NCBI GenBank assembly: GCA_016711345.1
Contig: JADJTD010000001.1
Location: forward strand, 1,054,001-1,118,000
Origin: Chloracidobacterium sp.
Lineage (GTDB): Bacteria > Acidobacteriota > Blastocatellia > Pyrinomonadales > Pyrinomonadaceae
DNA: 64,000 bases
Direction: 5' to 3'
Part shown: piece by piece, positions 25,267 through 34,028 of the stretch
How the letters are laid out: the number at the start of each line of letters is the position of its first letter
Numbering within the stretch: position 1 is the first letter of the stretch
Notes under the pieces: generated by a model
Databases searched by the model: none
Told to the model about the DNA's origin: nothing
Seen by the model: only the letters and a program-made list of their open reading frames with translations
Translations under genes and position numbers: made by a program

Positions 25267-27519
25267 CTAATTATCGGTGACTAGCCGAAAACCCAACTGA
25301 AGATCGCGTTTGCTTGCCGGCACAACTAGTCTGGTTGTCGATGTGACTGCCGTTGGACCCGTCGATGCATTCTGTGCACAACCGCCACGCACCATGTTTT
25401 CGGGTTCCGTAGCTTTTTTCGTCCTTTCACCTCCGGGATAAGGCTCGGCTTTGGAGCTGGTCCACTCATACACATTGCCGATCAGGTCCATAACGCCCCA
25501 TTCGTTTTGACACGATTTAGTTGCCACTATTTCCGGTTCGTTAACAGTTTTATCGAGTACCGCGCAATTGGCTTTATACGCATCTCCCCAAGGATACAGA
25601 TTCCCTTTGGCGCCGTTTCGCGCCGCGTATTCCCACTCTTCTTCGGTCGGAAGCCGATATGCAACACCATCGCGATTCAATCGCCATGCTATAAAAGCAG
25701 TGATGTCGGCTACGTTAACATATCGCACAGGCATATTTTCCTGTCCCTTGATCGGCTTGTTATTTATCCAATGTGCAGGGATATTCTGGTAACCCGTTTG
25801 GCTCACGAACTGATAATACTCGCCATTCGTGATCTCCGTTTTTTCCATTGAAAACGCCTTTACAGTCACCGGGTGTTCCGGCCGTTCCTGTTCGGGGCCA
25901 TTATCTCGACCCATTTTGAAAGTACCGCCCGGAATTTTTATCATCTCCGGCTTGCTTGATTCGATCGGCGTGGCTCCCGGTGCAGGAGTCGCATTATTGC
26001 TAACAGTGTTATTCGCTACTGTTCCGCCACCGCCAAGAAATCCAAGCTTATATGCAAGGCCGCTGCCGGCAATTCCAATGACTAGAAGTGCGAATAAGCC
26101 GATCATTCCGAAAACAAGAGGCTTCGAACCCGACTTTTTCGCAGCCGGAGCAGTGACTGAAACTCCGGCCTTATTGTCACCCCAATTCTGCTGGACCGTA
26201 TTCGCCATACCGTCGGGCCGATCCATTCCAGCTCGATTCGGCATGGTCATGGCACCGGCCTCACCTGCGGCAACTTCGGTTCCGGGTTTAGGAATCGGCA
26301 TTCCAAGATTGCTGTCGGTCACACCTGCCCGAAGTTCGGCTACAACTTCCTGCGGCTTGCCGTCGCAGATGACATCACCTTGCCAATCATAAAAACCGGT
26401 ATGACTGACGCGCAGATGATGGTTACCGCTTTGAATGCCCTCAAGCAAAAGGGCTCCATCATCTCTCGATTGTCCTACGGAAACATTGTCGATAAATACC
26501 GCCGATTTTGGAGGTTTAGTGACGATCCTTAATGAAGAGACCGGCAACGAGGTTGCCGAAGCATGCATCGACGGTGATCCCGGATAGATAGCTTGTCGCA
26601 ATTCATTAACAAAAACCTCGACCGAAGATGTCCGCTTGAGCGGATCTTTTTGCAGCGTATGGAGAACAGCCTGTTCGAGTGCCGGCGATATGCTTACGCC
26701 TGCCGAAGCAAAGGTTGGAAGCGGATCCGAAATGTGCTTCTTCATGATCGCCGGAATTGACGAACCCTTGAAAGGCACATCACCGGCAAGCATTTGAAAC
26801 AACATCACGCCCAGCGAGTAAATATCAGCCCGCGAATCCGGCTCTTCATCAGCCCATTGCTCAGGGGCCATGTAGTATGGCGACCCCATGAGGCCGGTCG
26901 TCTGTGCTTGTATAAATGAACCCAAAAGCTCGCCGGATTTTATCTTTGCAAGGCCAAAATCGAGTATCTTCACTGCCTGTGAAAGATTAGGCTTATCGCT
27001 GCAGATCATGACGTTGAGCGGCTTTAGATCGCGATGGACAATGCCTTGATGATGAGCAGCTCCGACGCCGGCACAGACTGCGGCGATCAATTCAAAAGCC
27101 CTTTCGGGAGCAAGCGCTTTTTCACGTGCGAGCAGATCGTGAAGCGATTCGCCCTCGACGAATTCCATTACCAAAAAAGGAACTGAGCCGTCAATAACGC
27201 CGTAGTCAGTAACCGCTACGACATTCTGATGTCGAATAGCTGCGGCCGCCAATGCCTCCTGTCTAAATCGGGTTACAAGCTGCGGATCGTTGCCGACGAG
27301 ATCTGGCAAAATAACCTTGATCGCAAGCTGGGTTTTCAGGTAGGCATGACGAGCCTTATATACCACGCCCATACCGCCTTGTCCGAGGCGGCATTCGATG
27401 TGATACTTCCCTTCCAAAACCGGAGCACCGGCGATAGTATGCACCGTAGGCATACCGTCGTGAGGACAGGCAATGACGTCGTCCGCGAAACAGTTTTTAC
27501 ATAGCTGGCATTCTTTCAT
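25267..27519 (-). CDS. Ser/Thr protein kinase fused to PEGA and formylglycine-generating-enzyme-like domains
   Basis: 750 residues from the ATG at 27519; a GTG at 27558 would add 13 residues before the zinc ribbon and is less likely. Parts in order: zinc ribbon (CQLC, later CPHDG); an intact Hanks kinase with GQGGMG, AIK (Lys about 68), HRDLKPLN (about 162) and DFG (about 187); a PEGA domain (VFIDNVSVGQSRDDGALLLEG); a TM helix (about 485-505); then an outer FGE/SUMF1-like domain (about 540-745) with TFKMGRDNG, RLPTEEEWEYAARNG and NVYEWTSS ending in GFRLV. The kinase half is cytoplasmic and the FGE-like half extracytoplasmic. In this architecture the FGE fold probably acts as a ligand-binding domain rather than as an oxidase. 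First gene of a same-strand group with the TPR protein and the pseudokinase. Confidence 0.92.
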   Translation of the reverse strand: MKECQLCKNCFADDVIACPHDGMPTVHTIAGAPVLEGKYHIECRLGQGGMGVVYKARHAYLKTQLAIKVILPDLVGNDPQLVTRFRQEALAAAAIRHQNVVAVTDYGVIDGSVPFLVMEFVEGESLHDLLAREKALAPERAFELIAAVCAGVGAAHHQGIVHRDLKPLNVMICSDKPNLSQAVKILDFGLAKIKSGELLGSFIQAQTTGLMGSPYYMAPEQWADEEPDSRADIYSLGVMLFQMLAGDVPFKGSSIPAIMKKHISDPLPTFASAGVSISPALEQAVLHTLQKDPLKRTSSVEVFVNELRQAIYPGSPSMHASATSLPVSSLRIVTKPPKSAVFIDNVSVGQSRDDGALLLEGIQSGNHHLRVSHTGFYDWQGDVICDGKPQEVVAELRAGVTDSNLGMPIPKPGTEVAAGEAGAMTMPNRAGMDRPDGMANTVQQNWGDNKAGVSVTAPAAKKSGSKPLVFGMIGLFALLVIGIAGSGLAYKLGFLGGGGTVANNTVSNNATPAPGATPIESSKPEMIKIPGGTFKMGRDNGPEQERPEHPVTVKAFSMEKTEITNGEYYQFVSQTGYQNIPAHWINNKPIKGQENMPVRYVNVADITAFIAWRLNRDGVAYRLPTEEEWEYAARNGAKGNLYPWGDAYKANCAVLDKTVNEPEIVATKSCQNEWGVMDLIGNVYEWTSSKAEPYPGGERTKKATEPENMVRGGCAQNASTGPTAVTSTTRLVVPASKRDLQLGFRLVTDN

Positions 27520-27842
27520 TGGAGGCTCAAATCTACCGCAGACAACTGCCACCTGCACCGAAAAAAGAACGTTGCCGGACAGGCAGCTACTAGCAACCTA
27601 ATTTTAGTTTTTTTAAATTTTACAAGCAAGATAGAAAATAAATCATTAGATTCTTCCGTCAGCAAGTGAGCACTGATTCAAGTCAGTCACGGCTCGTCGC
27701 TAGATGCAAGATCGACGTCTTAGATCGAGTCAAAGTTGACGGTGAAAATTGTAGTCTTCATTCTCGTTTTCCCATCTAAATGCCGGCCCGAGATTTTGCC
27801 AAAAAGTGATTTTAAAAAATTGTGCCAAAATGGCTGATTTTA

Positions 27843-27862
27843 AATGTGGCACGTGCCACATT
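27843..27862. promoter_or_regulatory. 20-bp perfect palindrome AATGTGGCACGTGCCACATT
   Basis: Every base pairs about the centre, which contains CACGTG. It lies in the 850-bp gap between the divergent kinase and delta-60 genes, about 320 bp from the former and 510 bp from the latter. It looks like a dimeric-regulator operator; the cognate protein is unknown. Apart from this and the repeat at 27996-28049 the gap is A/T-rich with no gene I can support. Confidence 0.55.
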
Positions 27863-27995
27863 GTTGCGATTTGTTAGCAAAATCGCTGTTTTTTGAAAGC
27901 GGCTTTTCTGAATGAGTTAAAATGGGGGTTATGCTGTCAGTGTTAAGCTGTTGAATATATTGTACTTGTGAGAATTGCACATTTATTTTTCGCGC

Positions 27996-28049
27996 AAAAG
28001 CCATCTTTGAGTGCCAAAAAGCCATCGGAGACCACCAAAAAGCCATCGG
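27996..28049 (-). repeat. dispersed intergenic element, copy B (core units only)
   Basis: Three minus-strand units beginning ATGGCTTTT at 28046, 28025 and 28004 are spaced exactly 21 bp. The first two read ATGGCTTTTTGG, the third ATGGCTTTTGCG. The flanking parts shared by copies A and C are absent. Confidence 0.7.
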
Positions 28050-28370
28050 GTGAAAGGCGATTTTTTGGCTTTTTTAAAAAAGTCTCCATTCAGTTTCTGT
28101 CGTTCTCTTCATTAACCTTTTCCATTCAGTATCTTCATTCCCTTCGTTCCAATCGGTAAATCCGAAATCGCCTTGTCATGAGTACGGGGCGGTACTTTCG
28201 ATGATGAGTTTATCGCTCTTACGTCCGGGCTTTGTATGAACATCTCTTAGCAATCATCGAACGCTGTCTGCGAGAGGCAGCCGGCGACCCTGACATGAAG
28301 ATTTATTGGCATACTTTCGTGTGGAAATACGCTTATTACAATAGGCTCTTAAAAACCGAAAGTGTACCTT

Positions 28371-31300
28371 ATGAAATCAAAAAAAGCATATTGCTCAATG
28401 ATAGTGTTGCTCGTGGTCTTAGCGTTCGGTTTTGTGTCGATCACAGATACGCTCGCACAGACCCAGACTAATATTATCGGCCCGGCGGGAAGTGAGCTGT
28501 TCGGGACTCAAGTTCTAACGCTCGCCAACGGCAACTTTGTCGTCACGGACTATTTTTACGATTCCGGAGCGCTTTCGAATGTCGGTGCCGTGTATCTCTA
28601 TAACGGAGCGACAAAGGAACTAATAAGCACTTTGACAGGAAATCTTGCAGGTAACCGCGTAGGGCTGGGAGGAGTCGTGGGTCTAGCCAATGGCAATTTT
28701 TTAGTGCTCAGTCCGGAATGGGACCGCACCGGTGTTTCAAATGGCGGAGCCATAACTTTTTGCAGTGGTGTAACAGGATGCCAGGGAAATGTGACGACAA
28801 CAAATTCACTTGTCGGGGCTGTGACAGACGATCTCTTTAGCAGCCGTATTTATACTTTGCCAAATGGAAAGTACATTGTGGTCGCTCAATTTTGGAACAA
28901 CGGCGCGATAGCTAATGCAGGAATGGCTATGCTTTGCGACGGAACCGTTGGATGCACCGGTGAGATACTGCCCGCAAACGCGCTTGTCGGCAGCACGGCT
29001 AACGATGAGGTCGGCGAACAAGTCACGATCCTGCCTAACGGCAGTTACGTGGTACACAGCGACGGTTGGCAGAATGCCGGAGCAGACAATGCAGGTGCTG
29101 TAACACTTTGTGATTCCATTACAGGATGTGCAGGAATGGCTGTTTCGCCCGCAAATTCACTGGTTGGTTCCACCACAGGCGATGCTATCGGCGGCAGCGT
29201 GAACACGACCATTCTCACAAACGGAAATTTTGTTATTAGAAGCCCGGTTTGGGATAACGGTGCTGTCTCAAATGCCGGTGCGGTAACTTTATGCAACGGA
29301 ACGACAGGATGTGCGGGAGTTGTGTCTCCTGCAACATCACGAGTCGGTTCGACCGCCTCAGACAGTGTAGGGACCCTGGCTTCGATAATACCCTTAACAA
29401 ATGGCAACTTCGTCATACGAATTCCTGATTGGAATAATGGGGCAACGGCAGATGTCGGCGCTGTTTCATTTTGCAACGGAACGGTTCCCTGTACAGGTGC
29501 TGTTTCGGCTTCAAATTCTTTGATTGGCTCAACGGCCAACGATCAGGTAGGCAACATTTCTACTTCCGCTATTCCGGTCGCATTGCCAAACGGCAATTAC
29601 GTGGTTGGCAGCGGCGCTTGGGATAACGGAGCAGTAATGAACGCGGGCGCCACGACGCTTTGCAACGGTACCACGGGCTGCAGCGGCCCGGTTACTACGA
29701 CAAATTCTCTTGTTGGCACGACTGCCGTGGACACGGTGGGTGCCTCGCCAATAGTTGCTTTATCGAACAGCAATTTTGTTGTTCCAACGCGTTTGTGGAA
29801 TAACGGTGCGACTGCGGACGTTGGTGCCGTTACGTTTTGCGATGCAGTGACGGGTTGCGCCGGACAGCAAGTTTCGGCCGCAAATTCGTTAATTGGAACC
29901 GTGGCAAGCGATCAGGTGGGCAGCGGCGGCGTTCAAGCCTTGACCAATGGTAAGTACATTGTTGGAAGCCCCCTGTGGGCCGCAAACAACATCGGTGCAG
30001 TAACGTTGTGCAGCGGCACAACCGGCTGTACCGGGATCTCGCCATCGGCGGCTAACTCCCTTTTCGGTTCAACGGCATCCGACGGTGTCGGCGGCGGCGG
30101 CGGTATTCATGCTCTCGCGAATGGAAATTATGTGGTTAGAACCTCGCAGTGGGATCGTGCGGCGATCTTAAATGCAGGGGCAGTTACCTTTTGCAGCGGA
30201 AGCACAGGATGTATCGGAACAATTTCGCTCGCAAATTCGCTTGTCGGCTCGACCGCTAATGACTCCGTAGGCGGATCTTCGATGAATATCATTCCGTTCA
30301 CGGCACTTCCAAATGGAGACTATATTGCCATCAGCACCGAATGGGACAATGGCCCGGCAGATGCAGCAGGCGCGGTCACGTTCTGTAGTGGCACCACCGG
30401 CTGCGTGGGTGCTGTTTCGGCAGCAAATTCGCTCGTTGGTTCCACAACGGGAGACGTGATCGGCAGTGTGTTCACGGGATTTACGACTCTCGGCGTAACT
30501 GTTTTCCCGCAGGGTAATTTTGTTGTTCAAAGTTCCGCTTGGGACAACGGCGCCTTTACCGATGCCGGTGCGGCAAGTTTCGGAGACGGAATCAGCCCCT
30601 TGGCGGGTACCATAAACAACACAAATAGTGTTCTCGGCACGTCCACGGGCGGCGGCAGTACCATCAATGTTCAATTTGACGTTGTAAATAATCAATATAT
30701 CGTAGGCAGGCAACAAGATAATATAGTAACGGTTTTTCAGCCTGACGGAGGTTCGACACCAACGGCGACGAACACGCCAACTGCAACCAGCACACCGACT
30801 AACACGCCCACGGGAACACAAACCCCGTCGCCGACACCGACACCTTGTCCAACCATCAACAGCGCTCTTGATCCGACTTTTGACGGCGACGGCAAGGTCA
30901 CGACACCAATTTTGAGTGCCTCAGATAACGCCAAAGCTCTTGCGATCCAGCCGGATGGAAAAATAGTTGCGGCGGGTTCGGCCTTTGGTGCGAATAATGA
31001 CTTTGCCGTGGCTCGTTACAACCCGAACGGCTCTTTGGACACAACTTTTGACGGCGACGGCAAGGTAACGACGGCTGTTGGGGCCGGTTCAGATGAGGCT
31101 TACGCGGTTGCGATCCAGGCTGACGGTAAAATAGTTGCCGCGGGATACAGCTCCAATGGTTTTGCCGTGGTTCGTTACAATACGAATGGCTCGCTCGACA
31201 CGACATTTGACGGCGACGGCATAGTCACGACAGAGTTCGGAATTTCATTTGCAGACGTCGTTGAGCACATCCTCATCCAATCTGACGGCAAAATAGTAGC

Positions 31301-33125
31301 CGCAGGTTATAGTGATGGCGGCAGTGATTTCGCGGTGGCACGGTACAACACGAACGGTTCGCTCGATACGACATTCGACGGCGATGGCAAGGTAACGACT
31401 GCCATCGGCACCAGTGACGACATTGGCCGCTCTGCTGCGTTGCAAACAGATGGGAAAATAGTCGTGGCTGGTAGCACGAGCACCGGAGGCACTAATTCGG
31501 ATTTTGCGTTGGTTCGTTACAACACAAACGGCTCGCTTGACACGTCATTTGACGGTGACGGCAAAGTCACTACGCCAACCGGAGCGGGCACAGGTGGTGC
31601 TACTTCCGTTAAGATCCAAACTGACGGAAAGATAGTCGCAGTCGGTAATGCCGGGGACGGATCATTCGAATCCGTAGATTTTGCCGCGATTCGCTACAAT
31701 ACGAACGGCTCGCTGGATACAACCTTTGACGGCGACGGTAAGGTAATAACGCCAGTCGGAACCACCGCCGACTACGCCAATTCCGTTGTGCTGCAGTCGG
31801 ACGGAAAGATAGTTACAGTAGGCTCAGTCGTCATCGATCCGGGTGGAGATTGGGACTTTGGCGCGGTTAGACACAACACCAACGGGTCGCTCGACTCGAC
31901 CTTCGACGGTGACGGCAAGGTAACGACAGCCTTTGGAACCAATACGGACGAGGCCTTGGCGGTTGCGATACAACCCGATGGCAAGATTGTCGCAGCGGGC
32001 TACCGTTTCGATGGAGCTAACAGTGACTTTGCCCTCGTTCGATACGGCGACTGTTCAGCAGGTGGAACGCCGACCAATACACCGACGGCAACATCGACGA
32101 ATACGTCAACACCAACCAGTACGCCGACTGCTGCGGTAACGCCGTCGATCAGCGGAACAGTTACATACGGGAATGCGATCGGAGCGCCGACGCCGAGGTT
32201 TGTTTCAAATGTGACGATCACGGGAACCGGCTCGCCGAATGTTGTGACGACTACGGCTGCTCCGGGTGCAAGTGCGGGACAATATACGCTGACGGGATTT
32301 GGTGCAGGTTCTTATACCGTCACGCCGACCAAGACCAGCGGCTCGAACAGTATTACTTCATTTGATGCAGCGAGGATCTCACAGCATGTTGCAGGCCCGC
32401 CTAATACTCCGCTGACGGGAAATCAATTGGTGGTGGCGGATGTGAGCGGCAACAGCGTGGTTTCGTCATTTGACGCTGCGATGATCGCGAAATTCGTAGC
32501 CGGGCCGCCTTATGTTGCTCCCGGAATCGGTTCGACATCGACCTGGAGATTTACACCCACAAACAGGAACTACGCTTCAGTCACGAGCAGCATTTCAGGA
32601 GAAGACTTCTCAGCATTGCTGATGGGCGAGGTTTCGGGGAACTGGAACAACACAGGGGCGAGGCCTGCGGGAACCGTGAACAGCGGACAGTCGATAGTGG
32701 ACAGTGATGACAACTGCGGAGAGGCGGAACCGATCACGATCACGGCTCAGCAAGTTTTGACGGCGGCGGAGAAGGAGATCGTTGTTCCGGTGACAGTCGA
32801 AGGTATTGCTGACAAAGGCGTTATCTCTTTTGAGTTCGATCTTCGGTATGATCCTTCGGTGATGCAGCCTTTGGTTGAGGCAGTTGATGTTTCGGGGACT
32901 GTTAGTCACGGGCTTTCGGTGGTGACGAATGCGATGGAGCCGGGGCTTTTGAGGGTTGTTGTTTATGGAGCTTATCCGATAGATGGCGATGGTGTTTTGT
33001 TGAATCTCAGATTTACTTCTGTTGGTGCTGTGGGTTCGATGTCGCCGATCTCGTTCGGGCGGATAATGTTTAATGAGGGCGAGTCGCGAGTTTTAGTCAC
33101 TGACGGAAAGGTCGAACTGTTTTAG
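28371..33125 (+). CDS. giant exported protein: Cys-loop repeats, delta-60 repeats, dockerin- and cohesin-like modules
   Basis: 1584 residues from the ATG at 28371 (a GTG at 28362 would add three). A signal peptide (SMIVLLVVLAFGFVSITDTLAQ) is followed by about twelve repeats of roughly 55-65 residues with the pattern LPNGNYVV...WDNGA..NAGA, of which ten contain a C-x5-C loop such as CNGTTGC, ending LVGST..D.VG. These resemble a Pfam repeat of unknown function. Next come a Thr/Pro linker, seven delta-60 repeats (LDTTFDGDGKVTT), a second linker, a module with two dockerin-like loops (ITSFDAARISQH, DVSGNSVVSSFDAAMIAKF) and a cohesin-like C-terminal domain (VPVTVEGIADKGVISFEFDL). Shares its tail with the two giant genes on the other side of the kinase group. 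Function unknown; surface or matrix role likely. Confidence 0.87.
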   Translation: MKSKKAYCSMIVLLVVLAFGFVSITDTLAQTQTNIIGPAGSELFGTQVLTLANGNFVVTDYFYDSGALSNVGAVYLYNGATKELISTLTGNLAGNRVGLGGVVGLANGNFLVLSPEWDRTGVSNGGAITFCSGVTGCQGNVTTTNSLVGAVTDDLFSSRIYTLPNGKYIVVAQFWNNGAIANAGMAMLCDGTVGCTGEILPANALVGSTANDEVGEQVTILPNGSYVVHSDGWQNAGADNAGAVTLCDSITGCAGMAVSPANSLVGSTTGDAIGGSVNTTILTNGNFVIRSPVWDNGAVSNAGAVTLCNGTTGCAGVVSPATSRVGSTASDSVGTLASIIPLTNGNFVIRIPDWNNGATADVGAVSFCNGTVPCTGAVSASNSLIGSTANDQVGNISTSAIPVALPNGNYVVGSGAWDNGAVMNAGATTLCNGTTGCSGPVTTTNSLVGTTAVDTVGASPIVALSNSNFVVPTRLWNNGATADVGAVTFCDAVTGCAGQQVSAANSLIGTVASDQVGSGGVQALTNGKYIVGSPLWAANNIGAVTLCSGTTGCTGISPSAANSLFGSTASDGVGGGGGIHALANGNYVVRTSQWDRAAILNAGAVTFCSGSTGCIGTISLANSLVGSTANDSVGGSSMNIIPFTALPNGDYIAISTEWDNGPADAAGAVTFCSGTTGCVGAVSAANSLVGSTTGDVIGSVFTGFTTLGVTVFPQGNFVVQSSAWDNGAFTDAGAASFGDGISPLAGTINNTNSVLGTSTGGGSTINVQFDVVNNQYIVGRQQDNIVTVFQPDGGSTPTATNTPTATSTPTNTPTGTQTPSPTPTPCPTINSALDPTFDGDGKVTTPILSASDNAKALAIQPDGKIVAAGSAFGANNDFAVARYNPNGSLDTTFDGDGKVTTAVGAGSDEAYAVAIQADGKIVAAGYSSNGFAVVRYNTNGSLDTTFDGDGIVTTEFGISFADVVEHILIQSDGKIVAAGYSDGGSDFAVARYNTNGSLDTTFDGDGKVTTAIGTSDDIGRSAALQTDGKIVVAGSTSTGGTNSDFALVRYNTNGSLDTSFDGDGKVTTPTGAGTGGATSVKIQTDGKIVAVGNAGDGSFESVDFAAIRYNTNGSLDTTFDGDGKVITPVGTTADYANSVVLQSDGKIVTVGSVVIDPGGDWDFGAVRHNTNGSLDSTFDGDGKVTTAFGTNTDEALAVAIQPDGKIVAAGYRFDGANSDFALVRYGDCSAGGTPTNTPTATSTNTSTPTSTPTAAVTPSISGTVTYGNAIGAPTPRFVSNVTITGTGSPNVVTTTAAPGASAGQYTLTGFGAGSYTVTPTKTSGSNSITSFDAARISQHVAGPPNTPLTGNQLVVADVSGNSVVSSFDAAMIAKFVAGPPYVAPGIGSTSTWRFTPTNRNYASVTSSISGEDFSALLMGEVSGNWNNTGARPAGTVNSGQSIVDSDDNCGEAEPITITAQQVLTAAEKEIVVPVTVEGIADKGVISFEFDLRYDPSVMQPLVEAVDVSGTVSHGLSVVTNAMEPGLLRVVVYGAYPIDGDGVLLNLRFTSVGAVGSMSPISFGRIMFNEGESRVLVTDGKVELF

Positions 33126-33166
33126 AGTTCGTGGAGTCGCAAATGTGTAGGGGCGATGCACGCGGT

Positions 33167-33259
33167 GTTGAGTGTATCGCCCTTACTTACGTGCGGGCTT
33201 TTGCATTGATCGCTGCCGATGTTGAGTGTTACGCCCTAACTTATGTGCGGGCTTTTGCA
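33167..33259 (+). repeat. 39-bp direct repeat, two copies
   Basis: Copies at 33167-33205 and 33221-33259 share GTTGAGTGT, then CGCCCT, then ACTTA and TGCGGGCTTTTGCA, with a few substitutions and a 54-bp period. They lie between the stop of the giant gene and the start of ogg. The open frame across them is made by the repeat and is not a credible gene. Confidence 0.7.
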
Positions 33260-33333
33260 AAGAACCCAGTCGCTATTGCTCGCGGTTCTGACGCATGCGG
33301 GGTTCTACAATGTGATGTGCAATAATTTTCTGC

Positions 33334-34002
33334 ATGGCCGTGAAGCGTGAAAAAGAACCAATAACGATCAAAAAAATAAAGAAAGCTCACGCCGAGCGTA
33401 AGGACGAGATCCGGCGACGGCTTGCAGAGTTTGCCGAGATCGGCGAACGCGGAACAGATCTAAACCTGTGGGAGGAGATGGTTTTTTGTTTCTTTACGGG
33501 CGGATGTTCGGCGCGGATGGGGCTAAATGCGCTTGAGGCAGTGAAACCGATCATTCTTACCGGCGATCAGGCGGAACTTGCTGCTGCTTTGAGCAGCGTT
33601 CATCGCTATCCTAACGCCAGATCTCGCTATATTGTCGCGTCAAGGAATTTCCTTAATGAACATTGCGGACTTCGTTTGCGTAGCAAACTTAACGGCTTCG
33701 ATTGCGCATTGGCGCGACGCGATTGGCTGGTTAATGAAGAAGGTATCAAAGGGCTTGGCTATAAGGAAGCGAGTCACTATCTGAGGAACATAGGTTTTAA
33801 GGGCTATGCGATACTCGACAAGCACGTTTTGAATTGTCTTGCAGAACTGAAAATAATTGACGACCCAAAGCCACCAAATACGCGTTCGAAGTATCTAACG
33901 ATCGAGGACAAGCTAAAAAAGTTGACGAGCAAGGTGGGAATCGATTTTGACGAATTGGACCTTGTTCTCTGGTCGATCAAAACCGGTAAGATACTTAAAT
34001 AG
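33334..34002 (+). CDS. ogg: 8-oxoguanine DNA glycosylase/AP lyase, Ogg2 type
   Basis: Removes 8-oxoguanine from DNA and cleaves at the resulting abasic site. 222 residues, typical of the compact Ogg2 class best known from archaea and Thermotoga. The helix-hairpin-helix segment reads GIKGLGYKEASHYLRNIG with the Schiff-base Lys at about 144. The catalytic Asp follows 18 residues later at about 162 (AILDKHVL), the same spacing as in archaeal enzymes. The C-terminal LVLWSIKTGKILK carries the Ogg2 recognition Lys. The next gene starts within 27 bp on the same strand. Confidence 0.9.
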   Translation: MAVKREKEPITIKKIKKAHAERKDEIRRRLAEFAEIGERGTDLNLWEEMVFCFFTGGCSARMGLNALEAVKPIILTGDQAELAAALSSVHRYPNARSRYIVASRNFLNEHCGLRLRSKLNGFDCALARRDWLVNEEGIKGLGYKEASHYLRNIGFKGYAILDKHVLNCLAELKIIDDPKPPNTRSKYLTIEDKLKKLTSKVGIDFDELDLVLWSIKTGKILK

Positions 34003-34028
34003 TGATATTTAGCAGTGGGGCTTTGAGT

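Noticed and set aside
28232..28471. 79-codon frame overlapping the start of the giant plus-strand gene
   Set aside because: It overlaps the signal-peptide coding region in another frame and shows no domain.
12379..32221. Thr-rich linker coding as a possible tandem DNA repeat or CRISPR-like array
   Set aside because: The ACN/CCN codon repeats encode protein linkers and lack regular spacers.
33131..33325. 64-codon frame across the direct repeats
   Set aside because: The coding appearance comes from the repeated DNA; there is no ribosome-binding site or family.
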